Assembly: GCF_000758725.1 (NCBI RefSeq)
Contig: NZ_CP009428.1
Span: 5,022,001-5,086,000 of the forward strand
Length of the DNA: 64,000 bases
Origin: Paenibacillus odorifer
Lineage (GTDB): Bacteria; Bacillota; Bacilli; Paenibacillales; Paenibacillaceae
Reading direction: 5' to 3'
Shown here in pieces: positions 55,245 through 63,257 of this stretch. Below the pieces are notes generated by a model that made no database searches, was not told the origin of the DNA, and saw nothing but the letters and a program-made list of their open reading frames with translations. Positions within the stretch are counted from its first letter, which is position 1, and every line of letters begins with the position of its first letter. The translations under genes and the position numbers were made by a program.

Positions 55245-56675
55245 CTACATGCCTACAGCTGAGGAAACTGCGGCAAAGATTGCCGCCACCAGCCAAAGAA
55301 TCGGAAACAGCTTGAGAATTACCTTTAACCATTGTCCAAAATTGATCCGGGCGATGGCCAAACCTGCCAGCAGCACACCGCCTGTTGGCGAAATGAGATT
55401 CGTTAATCCATTTCCAAATTGGTATGCGGTTACTACTGCTTCGCGGTTAACACCCACAAGATCGCCTAATGGTGCAAGCACAGGCATCGTCAAGGCCGCC
55501 TCTCCTGATGAAGAAGGAACCAAGAACGTAATAATATTATGCACGACCAGCATGATGGTGGTGAACAAGTAATTCGGCAAGCCCTCAAGCATAGTAGCCA
55601 GCCCATTCAAAATGGTATCGATAATCATCCCGTTCTCTGCAACGACGAGGATCCCCCGGGCCAAACCGATAATCACGGCAGCGTAGATAAATTCTCCGCA
55701 ACCTTTAACAAAATTCTCGGCAATTTCCTTCTGACTCATCCGGGTGACAATCCCCGAAAAAATCCCAAGTGCAAAGAAAAGCGCTCCGATCTCGGTCATA
55801 TACCAGCCTTTGCTCAGTATTCCCCAGACAATTAGCCCCAAGGTAAAGATGAAGCCTCCAATAATTAATTTATCCCGGTTCGAGAAACTTACATCTATCC
55901 CATCGTTCTCCTTGATGAAGTGTTGGCGGTTTAGAATATCATTTTGGAATACCGCTGATTTCTCCGGATTCTTCTTCACCCGCTGCGCATACCACATCGT
56001 AAAACCAATCGATATCGCAGTAAAAACAACCCATTCAATAAATCTGAGCCATAGCTGTGGATTTCCCTGCACCCCTGCTACGCCTTGCGCAATCAATACA
56101 GAGAAAGGATTAACGGTTGATCCGACATAGCCGATCTGTGTACCGAGAAATAGAATGAGAATCGCCGCCATGGAGTCAAAGCCCAAGGCAAACATTAACG
56201 GTATAAAAATGGCATAAAGCGGAATGATTTCTTCACTCATTCCAAAGGTTGAACCCCCCAGGCTGAAAATCACCATGGCTATCGGAATCAGTAATATCCC
56301 TTTACTTTTGAGTCTTCCGGCTAGAGCCATCAGTGCCCGGTCAATCGCCCCAGTCTGCAGAATAATTCCAAAAGCTCCCCCTACAATCAGGACGAAGGCG
56401 ACGACATCAGCAGCATTGATGATTCCTTCTAACGGCGCACTGGCAATTTGGGCAAATCCTTGTCTCAAATCCCCTTGCTCACTGATTTTGGGAACGGTAT
56501 GATAGGTTCCCGGGATGATGGCTGTTCTGGAGGAACCATCCACCAGCACTTCCTGACGGTCAAATTGGCCGCTCGGGACAATCCAGGTTAATCCGGCAAT
56601 AGCCACGATAATCAGAAAAATCAATGTATAACTATGAGGAAGGGACCATTTTATTTTACGTTTAACCGTTTCCAT
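55245..56675 (-). CDS. YfcC-family membrane carrier
   Basis: A 476-residue membrane protein with 12 or more hydrophobic segments. It belongs to the YfcC/DcuC-like group (IVPSGQFDRQ near the N-terminus; VPSSSGEAALTMPVLAPLGDLVG; ISPTGGVLLAGLAIARI near the C-terminus). Members move dicarboxylates, amino acids or peptides. It starts two bases after the amidohydrolase stop, so import and hydrolysis of a single compound is likely. An upstream operator shared with frlB suggests the cargo is an Amadori product or conjugate (inference). Confidence 0.88.
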   Translation of the reverse strand: METVKRKIKWSLPHSYTLIFLIIVAIAGLTWIVPSGQFDRQEVLVDGSSRTAIIPGTYHTVPKISEQGDLRQGFAQIASAPLEGIINAADVVAFVLIVGGAFGIILQTGAIDRALMALAGRLKSKGILLIPIAMVIFSLGGSTFGMSEEIIPLYAIFIPLMFALGFDSMAAILILFLGTQIGYVGSTVNPFSVLIAQGVAGVQGNPQLWLRFIEWVVFTAISIGFTMWYAQRVKKNPEKSAVFQNDILNRQHFIKENDGIDVSFSNRDKLIIGGFIFTLGLIVWGILSKGWYMTEIGALFFALGIFSGIVTRMSQKEIAENFVKGCGEFIYAAVIIGLARGILVVAENGMIIDTILNGLATMLEGLPNYLFTTIMLVVHNIITFLVPSSSGEAALTMPVLAPLGDLVGVNREAVVTAYQFGNGLTNLISPTGGVLLAGLAIARINFGQWLKVILKLFPILWLVAAIFAAVSSAVGM

Positions 56676-56677
56676 TT

Positions 56678-58258
56678 CTACCCCTCGTTCCTGGCAGCAT
56701 CATAGGTGATTTGACCGGCGGTAATTGTCAAAATCACACGTGCATCTCTAATCTCGGTTGCAGCTGTATCCAGAAGATTACGGTCAAATACAGCGATATC
56801 AGCAGCTTTTCCAACTTCCAAGGTTCCTGTACTTTCCATACCGCAATGTCTGGCCCCGTTAATCGTCCAGGCCTTTAGGACTTCTGATGCCGGCATCCCC
56901 TGCTCGGAATTCCAGCCTCCCGGAGGGGATCCATCAGGGAACAACCGAAAAGAAGCCGCATACAGCGAATCAGGAACACTGGTGAGGAAAAGCGGCAAAT
57001 CTGTACCTATCGTAATCGGTACATTGGCCTCAAGCATGGACTTGTAATTATAAAACCGGCTTTCATTCTCTTTTCCGGCCACAGCAGCCATATAAGCATC
57101 CTCATAAGAAGAATTTAAGAGCAAGATCTGGGCATATACCTCGGCAAAAATCCCGTTCTCCCCCATCCTCTGAATGTCTTCGGGATGTGGATATTCTAAA
57201 TCGCTGATTGAATGCCTAATCCGCTGTTCTCCCCGGTTACGATTGCAATCTTCGATCATGTCTACTGCCTTACGAATTGCTGCATCCCCCTCAGCCGTTA
57301 GACAGCATTTAATTCCATGGCTATCTGCTGCCCGAAATGCCTCTTCTAACCCTTCGTAGTCAACTGACTGCAAGTTTGTAACACCTGGCATATCCGCATA
57401 AGGCTCCAGCATATCTCCCGTATGATCAGCTACCACACCATCCAACATCAGCTTATATCCCTGAAACCGAAGAAATTCTCCTTGATAACGCTCTTTGTAC
57501 TGCAAACCCGTGGAAATATCAAGCGGCTGCAATACAGGTTCAAGCGCAAAATGGACCCGCAACGGCAGCTCTCCCGTTGCTTCCAGCTCTTCAAGGACCG
57601 GCAACAAACCGCTATGCCTGTCAAAGCCTATATCTTTTATCGAAGTGACACCCCGTTTAGCAAGCATTCGGGCAAAGTCCAAAAACTCTTGTCTGACTAA
57701 TTCCTGATCCTGCATCATGTCATGAAGGAGGAGGGCGCGTGATTCCGCGCTGCATTGGTCAGGGAGAAACTGATACTTATCCTGAGCAAACTTGTTCATC
57801 CAACAATAGCTTTTCGTCAGATTAATGGCGATTACAGCCCATTCAGTAAAAGCTTCGTCTAATAAGCTTTGCCCCGGAAGCTCGCCCCAACACTCTTCAC
57901 TCCACCCGTAAGCGTATACATTTTGCTTTGAGGGTATTTTTTCTGCTTCTTGTTTAAGCAACTCTAAAGCCTCTTGAATTGTAGCGACATTCGTCAGATC
58001 CACTCCACGGTGCATGGACATGTAACCGGTAAAAAAAACATGGTTATCATGTATACCAGGCATAATGAACGCATCCTTCAGATGATGAACAAATGTTGCC
58101 GGTCCTATCCATTCCTCTGCTTCTGCCGGGATTCCAACCGCGACGATTCGCTCCCCTTGCAGGGCAATAAATGCCGGTGAAGCGCCATCTTCTATTCCTG
58201 TAAATACTGCATTAGACAACAGTACCCGATCTGCAAAACCATGTTTAACTGCTTCCAT
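56678..58258 (-). CDS. Amidohydrolase family 3 protein (YtcJ-like), divergent metal site
   Basis: A 526-residue amidohydrolase. Overall layout fits the YtcJ group: an N-terminal beta domain, FIMPGIHDNHVFF at the first strand, IRHSISDLEYPHPEDI at the fourth, GTDLPLF for the last Asp, and an AWTINGA...GSLEVGKAAD-like end (here AWTINGARHCG and TLEVGKAADIAVFDRNLL). The first-strand HxH reads HVF and the usual HAIGD motif reads TAEGD, so two normal metal ligands are absent. It may use a single metal or have changed function. It lies 91 bases after the GntR gene, with an operator in between. Confidence 0.85.
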   Translation of the reverse strand: MEAVKHGFADRVLLSNAVFTGIEDGASPAFIALQGERIVAVGIPAEAEEWIGPATFVHHLKDAFIMPGIHDNHVFFTGYMSMHRGVDLTNVATIQEALELLKQEAEKIPSKQNVYAYGWSEECWGELPGQSLLDEAFTEWAVIAINLTKSYCWMNKFAQDKYQFLPDQCSAESRALLLHDMMQDQELVRQEFLDFARMLAKRGVTSIKDIGFDRHSGLLPVLEELEATGELPLRVHFALEPVLQPLDISTGLQYKERYQGEFLRFQGYKLMLDGVVADHTGDMLEPYADMPGVTNLQSVDYEGLEEAFRAADSHGIKCCLTAEGDAAIRKAVDMIEDCNRNRGEQRIRHSISDLEYPHPEDIQRMGENGIFAEVYAQILLLNSSYEDAYMAAVAGKENESRFYNYKSMLEANVPITIGTDLPLFLTSVPDSLYAASFRLFPDGSPPGGWNSEQGMPASEVLKAWTINGARHCGMESTGTLEVGKAADIAVFDRNLLDTAATEIRDARVILTITAGQITYDAARNEG

Positions 58259-58294
58259 GATTTCAACGCCTTTCTGCCGATTAATAATACGACT

Positions 58295-58306
58295 TATAAC
58301 GTTATA
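58295..58306. promoter_or_regulatory. FrlR-type operator, copy 1 (before amidohydrolase)
   Basis: TATAACGTTATA, perfect dyad in the 91-bp gap between the GntR gene and the amidohydrolase gene. Confidence 0.8.
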
Positions 58307-58313
58307 TTGAAGC

Positions 58314-58344
58314 TTCTGCTTCCCGCTTACCGCAAGAAGCAGAA
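58314..58344. other. Hairpin between gntR and amidohydrolase genes
   Basis: TTCTGCTTC pairs perfectly with GAAGCAGAA around a 13-base loop. Neither strand has a T-run, so it may only slow transcription or protect the gntR message end. Confidence 0.5.
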
Positions 58345-58348
58345 TGAA

Positions 58349-59062
58349 TTATAAAGTAAATTGATAACGGTCACCGATAATGTACTGCTTGCCTACATGA
58401 ACCGGCTGACTGTCCTGATCATAAATAATAGTGTTCATATAGAACAAAGGATCACCAATGGGAATCTCCAGTAATTTTGCTTGCTGTTCATCAGCCAAGG
58501 TGATTTGCAACACCGTTTCTCCCGGCTGATTGGGATCAATATGATAACGTTTCCGCAGCAGCTCATATACCGATCCTTCAAGCTTTTCATCCATTAAGAA
58601 AGAAAAACGGTCATACGGATAATAGTTATTTTCCAGCATTAGGGGTCTTTCGCCAGCATATCTTTTACGTTGAATATATAACACCGGTTCACCCTGCTGT
58701 ATTTGCAGCCGCTCCGCGGTTTCTTGATCGGCTTTAAGTTTAGTTCTCTCCGTAACGACGCTGTGTGATGAAACACCATTGGCTTTGCAGGCCGCCGTAA
58801 AACTGATGACATGCTCAATCTTGCGGCCGATCTTTTGTGCGTTGACAAAAGTGCCCTTGCCCTGGCGTTTCGTCAGATATCCCTCATTCACCAATTCCTC
58901 TATAGCTTTCCTAACAGTAATTCGGCTGACATTATATGTTTCACTAAGCTCAATTTCAGTAGGAATTTTATCTCCTGAACTAAAGGTACCGTTCGCAATG
59001 GCGGATTGGACCGCTTTTTTCAATTGAATATATAATGGCTCTGCCTGCTCTGAATTTAACAT
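58349..59062 (-). CDS. GntR-family regulator, HutC/UTRA type (FrlR-like)
   Basis: A 237-residue GntR repressor. The winged HTH (SGDKIPTEIELSETYNVSRI, then TVRKAIEELVNEGYLTKRQG) is followed by a UTRA effector domain (about 90-237, with RKRYAGERPLMLENNYYPYDRF and the VHVGKQYIIGDRYQF end). It lies between the frl genes and the amidohydrolase-carrier pair, and three copies of TATAACGTTATA flank these units, one over its own promoter. A fructoselysine phosphate or related sugar amine is the likely effector. Confidence 0.9.
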   Translation of the reverse strand: MLNSEQAEPLYIQLKKAVQSAIANGTFSSGDKIPTEIELSETYNVSRITVRKAIEELVNEGYLTKRQGKGTFVNAQKIGRKIEHVISFTAACKANGVSSHSVVTERTKLKADQETAERLQIQQGEPVLYIQRKRYAGERPLMLENNYYPYDRFSFLMDEKLEGSVYELLRKRYHIDPNQPGETVLQITLADEQQAKLLEIPIGDPLFYMNTIIYDQDSQPVHVGKQYIIGDRYQFTL

Positions 59063-59080
59063 GATTTACCCTCACTTGTT

Positions 59081-59094
59081 ATATAACGTTATAT
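59081..59094. promoter_or_regulatory. FrlR-type operator, copy 2 (own promoter)
   Basis: ATATAACGTTATAT is a perfect 14-bp dyad overlapping the -10 box of the GntR gene, as expected for autorepression. Confidence 0.85.
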
Positions 59095-59116
59095 TACTCT
59101 ATTGTTAGAGTAACAA
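59088..59116 (-). promoter_or_regulatory. Promoter of the frl regulator gene
   Basis: TTGTTA (59111-59116), a 17-base spacer and TATAAC (59088-59093) on the minus strand. The spacer lies within a perfect inverted repeat, TTACTCTA-TTGT-TAGAGTAA (59094-59113). Confidence 0.6.
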
Positions 59117-59159
59117 ACGATCCTCTTTTTCACAAGCAAAGATAAGTACGCATCCGTTG

Positions 59160-59972
59160 TTAATAAGAAGCCCCGAATCCAAAGGAACCTTCCACCATAC
59201 AGCTCTTGGCAGCTAATCTGGAGCCTTCCCGCATAGCAGCTTGAATATCACCATCCTTAATCATACTCATTAAAAAGGCAGTAATATAAGAGTCGCCTGC
59301 TCCCATCGTATCAACAGCCTCAATAAGCTCAGGGGTCTGATAATAAAAGCTTGCTCCATCATAGGCAATGGATCTGTCTCCCCCGCGTGTTGCCACCAAT
59401 ACTTGGCCTTCTCTTCTGCGTTTAGTCTCAATAAAATTCTGCGTCTCTTCATCCGTCATATGGCTGCAGGAAAAGAAAGCAAAATCCGCATTGCCAATAT
59501 ACCGTTCTACCTGCGCATCCTCGAAGTCATCGGAGAAATCAAAAGAGAGGGGAATTCCCAGTTCATTCAGCTCCGCAAGCAAATGTCCGGTGTGACTATA
59601 AAGCCCTGTATGGATGATATCAAACCCGCGGATATATTCTCTGTCGGCTTCACTCAACGCTATTGGATTCAGTCTCGTAACCCCGCCTTCGTTGCTGCCC
59701 AGAAATACCCGTTCCCCATTCTCTAAGGTTACCCGTGCACATCCGTTCTCTCCGCTATGATGTCTGCAATGTGAGATATCGATTTCCAGCTGCTGCAGCG
59801 TATTTTCCACAAGACGTGCCTCGTCATCATCGCCGAAAACACCGAGGAAAGCCGCGACAGCTCCTTCACCTTTGGCGAAAACACTAAAGTTGAGTGCATT
59901 GCCGCCGGGATACATCGTACGCTGATGAACATACTTGTCTACCACATTATCGCCAATACCTAGAGCTTTCAT
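59160..59972 (-). CDS. frlD: Fructoselysine 6-kinase (PfkB family)
   Basis: A 270-residue PfkB-type kinase. YPGGNALNFSVFAKGEG at the N-terminus and the catalytic DTMGAGDSYITAFL near residue 220 are diagnostic. The short length and IGDNVVDKY start match fructoselysine kinases, which phosphorylate the Amadori sugar at C6. It follows frlB by 16 bases. The pair, with a UTRA regulator, is the core of the fructoselysine pathway; other glycated amines are possible substrates. Confidence 0.88.
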   Translation of the reverse strand: MKALGIGDNVVDKYVHQRTMYPGGNALNFSVFAKGEGAVAAFLGVFGDDDEARLVENTLQQLEIDISHCRHHSGENGCARVTLENGERVFLGSNEGGVTRLNPIALSEADREYIRGFDIIHTGLYSHTGHLLAELNELGIPLSFDFSDDFEDAQVERYIGNADFAFFSCSHMTDEETQNFIETKRRREGQVLVATRGGDRSIAYDGASFYYQTPELIEAVDTMGAGDSYITAFLMSMIKDGDIQAAMREGSRLAAKSCMVEGSFGFGASY

Positions 59973-59988
59973 GGTTTTATCCTCCCGA

Positions 59989-60957
59989 TTAGTAGGCTAC
60001 TTTCCCCATATAACGGCGGGTTTCTAGCGGATGATTTCTCACCTCGGCAAGAGCCTCGCGATAGACACAAATGATACTGTAGAATAATACCGGATTAAAG
60101 AATTCCACAACTTCATCAGCAATTGTACCAATTCCCAGCTCTTTAGCATCAATCACTTCGACTTTCTCTGCATACTGATTCAGGAAAGTCCGTGCTCGTT
60201 CATCCAGCTCACGGGTGCGCCCTTCATTAATCATTAGGATGAATGGGGTTTCTTTATCCGTCACTTCAAAAGGACCATGGAAGAATTCACCGGAGTGAAT
60301 CGCCGCAGCATGCAGCCATTGCATTTCCATCAAAGAACAGATTGCAAATCCATAAGCATGTCCGTACGAAGCTCCACTCGTCAAGATATAATAAAGCTCC
60401 TCATTACGGTATTTGTTGGCAAACACACGGGCACGTGGAGCGACCTGCTTTTTACCCTGGTTAATAATGCCATCGATGGCTTCCAATCCTTTTTGAAAAG
60501 CTTCAACATGCGCATACCCTTCAGCCGCATCTAACAATTGAGTAGCGAGATCCAGAATGATAGCCATCGGGTTATTTTTCACATTGCTATCATCTCCCCA
60601 TTCATACAAGAAAGAATAATCAGAGTAATTCAGCAGCGCAGCTTCCTTGTTATGGGTTAGGCCAATGGTGTGCGCTCCATGCTGTTTGGCTACTTGCGCC
60701 GCAGCTACCGATTCCGGTGTATTTCCGCCATGGGAACAAACGATTACTACCGATTGTGTGCCCAGACGTTTAGGCAATGCATGAACAAACTCATTCGCCG
60801 TATAGAGCCCTGCTACCAGTTTCTTCGCTTCACTATCCAAAAAATATTTCGCGGGATACATATCAACCAGTGAACCCCCACAAGCTACAAAATATACCTC
60901 TGAAATCCCCTCTGCCACTTTTTCACGGATACTTTGAACAACCTGATTTGTATTCAT
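59989..60957 (-). CDS. frlB: Fructoselysine-6-phosphate deglycase (SIS domain)
   Basis: A 322-residue protein with two SIS domains. VYFVACGGSLVDMYPAKYFL and VCSHGGNTPES are sugar-phosphate-binding stretches, and SGEFFHGPFEVTD carries the active-site residues expected of FrlB and of the related glucosamine-6-phosphate isomerase fold. It splits the phosphorylated Amadori compound into glucose-6-phosphate and the free amine. No glutaminase domain is present, separating it from GlmS. AAAGGAGAG lies six bases upstream. First gene after an operator and a strong promoter. Confidence 0.9.
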   Translation of the reverse strand: MNTNQVVQSIREKVAEGISEVYFVACGGSLVDMYPAKYFLDSEAKKLVAGLYTANEFVHALPKRLGTQSVVIVCSHGGNTPESVAAAQVAKQHGAHTIGLTHNKEAALLNYSDYSFLYEWGDDSNVKNNPMAIILDLATQLLDAAEGYAHVEAFQKGLEAIDGIINQGKKQVAPRARVFANKYRNEELYYILTSGASYGHAYGFAICSLMEMQWLHAAAIHSGEFFHGPFEVTDKETPFILMINEGRTRELDERARTFLNQYAEKVEVIDAKELGIGTIADEVVEFFNPVLFYSIICVYREALAEVRNHPLETRRYMGKVAY

Positions 60958-60973
60958 TTGATTCTCTCCTTTG

Positions 60974-60987
60974 ATATAACGTTATAT
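60974..60987. promoter_or_regulatory. FrlR-type operator, copy 3 (before frlB)
   Basis: ATATAACGTTATAT, perfect dyad, overlapped by a second dyad GTTATATAAC (60981-60990). It lies 17-30 bases upstream of the frlB start, downstream of the promoter. Confidence 0.85.
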
Positions 60988-61007
60988 AACGTATTGTTTA
61001 CGAGATA

Positions 61008-61036
61008 AATATAACCGCTTTCAAAAATGCTGTCAA
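61008..61036 (-). promoter_or_regulatory. Sigma-A promoter of frlBD
   Basis: TTGACA (61031-61036), a 17-base spacer and TATATT (61008-61013) on the minus strand. Confidence 0.85.
61010..61023 (-). promoter_or_regulatory. cre-like site within the frlB promoter
   Basis: On the minus strand TGAAAGCGGTTATA resembles a CcpA box and lies between the -35 and -10 boxes, so carbon repression would block RNA polymerase directly. Confidence 0.55.
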
Positions 61037-61107
61037 CTATTAATTTATTCAGAATTCAACTCCAAAATATCTTCGGCAGCGACGATCTGTAATGCTCTGA
61101 TTTTTAA

Positions 61108-61154
61108 AATAAAAAAATCGCATGACCTCAATATTTCATGAGAGTCATGCGATC
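61108..61154 (-). terminator. Terminator after tetR
   Basis: On the minus strand ATCGCATGAC pairs with GTCATGCGAT around a 20-base loop that can itself pair, followed by TTTTTTTA. It lies about 110 bases past the TetR stop. Confidence 0.8.
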
Positions 61155-61261
61155 TTCTGGTCAAGGATGATAATGTTAACAGACTGTTGATATATAGTAC
61201 ATTATTACAGTAATTATTATATAGCTTCCTAAAATGCCACTCTTAGCGTGTTTTTTTCAAA

Positions 61262-61780
61262 CTATTTGTTCTGATGACCCAAAGAATAAATTATATTAGC
61301 AATGGATTGCGGACTTTCTCCACCATTGGACTCGAGCCACTGATTAATGACTCCAATAGATCCATAAACCTTGTAAGTGAAAGAATAGTCCCTTAGAAAG
61401 GGTTCGTTCCAATTTTGTTCAAGTAAAACTCGTGTTAAAAATTCACTTTTTCCACTCTCTGAAATTAGAAGCTGATACATGGTTTTCTTATCTTGAATGA
61501 TGTTTAACAGTTTGACCATGGATTCTTCAGATGTGCAAGGACTGCCTCCTTCTTGTAATGCTTCCACCAATTCTTTATTAAATTCATTCTGCATCACTTC
61601 AAATAATTCAAAAGGATCTTTGTAGTGCAAATAAAAGGTGCCACGGTTGATATCAGCGTAGTTACATATTTCAGTGACCGTTATTTGAGGTAACTTTTTG
61701 GTTTCTAATAAAACCAGGAAGCTCTCTTTAATGAGATTAATCGTATATTTAGTTCTTCTGTTATTCTTGGTTCCAACCAT
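61262..61780 (-). CDS. TetR/AcrR-family regulator
   Basis: A 172-residue TetR-type regulator. The HTH region ITVTEICNYADINRGTFYLHYKDPFELFEVM is characteristic, and the short C-terminal ligand domain resembles the DhaS-like subgroup. GGAGGAGC precedes the ATG. It is divergent from a ketopantoate-reductase-like gene, its likely target. No perfect dyad stands out in the 153-bp gap. Confidence 0.9.
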   Translation of the reverse strand: MVGTKNNRRTKYTINLIKESFLVLLETKKLPQITVTEICNYADINRGTFYLHYKDPFELFEVMQNEFNKELVEALQEGGSPCTSEESMVKLLNIIQDKKTMYQLLISESGKSEFLTRVLLEQNWNEPFLRDYSFTYKVYGSIGVINQWLESNGGESPQSIANIIYSLGHQNK

Positions 61781-61857
61781 ATGCTCCTCCTGTTCTATCC
61801 TTTCAACATAATAGATGTAATCTGTTTACTTCATAACATTTACAAAGGTATTGATTA

Positions 61858-61887
61858 TTGTGATTGTTCAGACGTGTAGATTATACT
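61858..61887 (+). promoter_or_regulatory. Possible promoter of the reductase gene
   Basis: TTGTGA (61858-61863), an 18-base spacer and TATACT (61882-61887). Confidence 0.45.
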
Positions 61888-61933
61888 GACAACACGACAT
61901 TAAATCAACACATGTCAAGGAGATGAACTAACC

Positions 61934-62959
61934 ATGACAATCACTTCAGATAAAACAAACATTCTTATAGTAGGTGCAGGAGCAGTAGGTTTCTCTGTAG
62001 GTTACCATCTACATTTATCAGGCACCGATGTTACCTTTCTTGTACGAAAAGGACGAAAAGCAGACTTCGCTCCTCCTCAAAAACTATATTGCTATGACGA
62101 TGATACATTGAAAGAATTTAGCAACTTTAATGTCATAGAAGATATAGAAGAAATAAAACCTCAGCAGTATCAATTTATTATTATTACATTGGACGGAAAT
62201 GTGAGCCGTTCACCAGAAGGCGTAGCTACGTTATCCAAATTGGGAGGTGTCGTTCGTAATTCTAAAACTACGGTGATTATGAGTGCGTTTGGAAGCGGGA
62301 TTCGTGAACATTACATTCAGTATATGAGAATTCCGGAAGACCAGCTGTTAAGAGGAATACTGGGTACGTTAAGTCATCAATCCAAGGCTGATTTGCCTGT
62401 GCATGCACCAACAGACCCCAAACTCATTAACCAAGCCATTGTCTGTTACAAACATCCGGCGAACAAGGTCGGTTTCCAGGTCGAGAACAATAATAAATCA
62501 GCTGCCAAACAATTTAGCGCACTGTACAATAACTCTGGGGTCTCACGCTGTGGTCAAGTAAGTCCGGCGATGTTCAATATTTACTCAAGTATCGGTTTTC
62601 CTGTGTACGCTGCTTGTGATATCGTAGGTTGGCCGAAATTCTCAGTCGTTATTGCAAATAAAGATCTTTGGCAGCTCGCTTGCCGTGCTCAGGGTGAAAT
62701 AGCATCCCTGCCCAAGCATGGTCTAATCGGTAAGATTATGAGTTTTGTGATGGGGCCACGCATGACAGCAAAAATACATCTCAAAATGGAACAAGATATG
62801 CTGCCGCTAGATTATCAAGCATTCAATCGTTTCCATCATGGGGGTAAAGTGAAGGCTCAGGATGTAGAATCTCTACGGAATTCGATTGTAGAGGGAGAAC
62901 TTCAAGGCCGGCAGATGAAGGCTTTAAAGGAATTATTGCAACGTGTTGAACATAATTAA
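61934..62959 (+). CDS. Ketopantoate reductase-like (ApbA/PanE family) protein
   Basis: A 341-residue member of the ApbA/PanE fold. The N-terminal Rossmann motif ILIVGAGAVGFSVGYHL is clear, with VTFLVRKGRKADF after it. The C-terminal helical domain is longer than in classical PanE (about 300 residues), and the usual catalytic Lys-Asn pattern is not obvious to me, so pantothenate synthesis should not be assumed. It may reduce another 2-keto acid. GTCAAGGAGATG precedes the ATG at 61934, and a TetR gene is divergent. Confidence 0.8.
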   Translation: MTITSDKTNILIVGAGAVGFSVGYHLHLSGTDVTFLVRKGRKADFAPPQKLYCYDDDTLKEFSNFNVIEDIEEIKPQQYQFIIITLDGNVSRSPEGVATLSKLGGVVRNSKTTVIMSAFGSGIREHYIQYMRIPEDQLLRGILGTLSHQSKADLPVHAPTDPKLINQAIVCYKHPANKVGFQVENNNKSAAKQFSALYNNSGVSRCGQVSPAMFNIYSSIGFPVYAACDIVGWPKFSVVIANKDLWQLACRAQGEIASLPKHGLIGKIMSFVMGPRMTAKIHLKMEQDMLPLDYQAFNRFHHGGKVKAQDVESLRNSIVEGELQGRQMKALKELLQRVEHN

Positions 62960-62968
62960 CATCCGCAC

Positions 62969-63005
62969 AAAAAAACAGTATTTCATCAAAGATGAAATAC
63001 TGTTT
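62969..63005. terminator. Bidirectional terminator
   Basis: AAACAGTATTTCATC pairs perfectly with its complement around a 3-base loop. The minus strand continues as TTTTTTTG, so it mainly ends the GGDEF gene; it can also serve the reductase gene. Confidence 0.85.
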
Positions 63006-63257
63006 CCGCTCCGAACATTCATAATAGCGAATAACATTTTCCTTGTTCAGCTTGGAAGGTTACACTTTCGTCCTTTGCTGCCCGCTGGCTTCGTGCCACC
63101 CGTGCTGATATGCAGCATTCGGTCAGCCCGCTCTTCATCTAATTTAATCAGATACAGCAAAGGAGACTTATATTCTTCTACGCAAATTCTGTATTCCTAA
63201 GGTTTTCACTATGATGCCGAAGACGGGGGCAAGTACCGCATATTTCGAGCCATTGTT

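Noticed and set aside
61934..62959. panE of pantothenate synthesis
   Set aside because: The protein is longer than typical PanE, no panBCD genes are near, and it stands alone beside a TetR gene.
62943..63200. An 85-codon frame after the reductase gene
   Set aside because: It spans the terminator hairpin, lacks a ribosome binding site and resembles no family.
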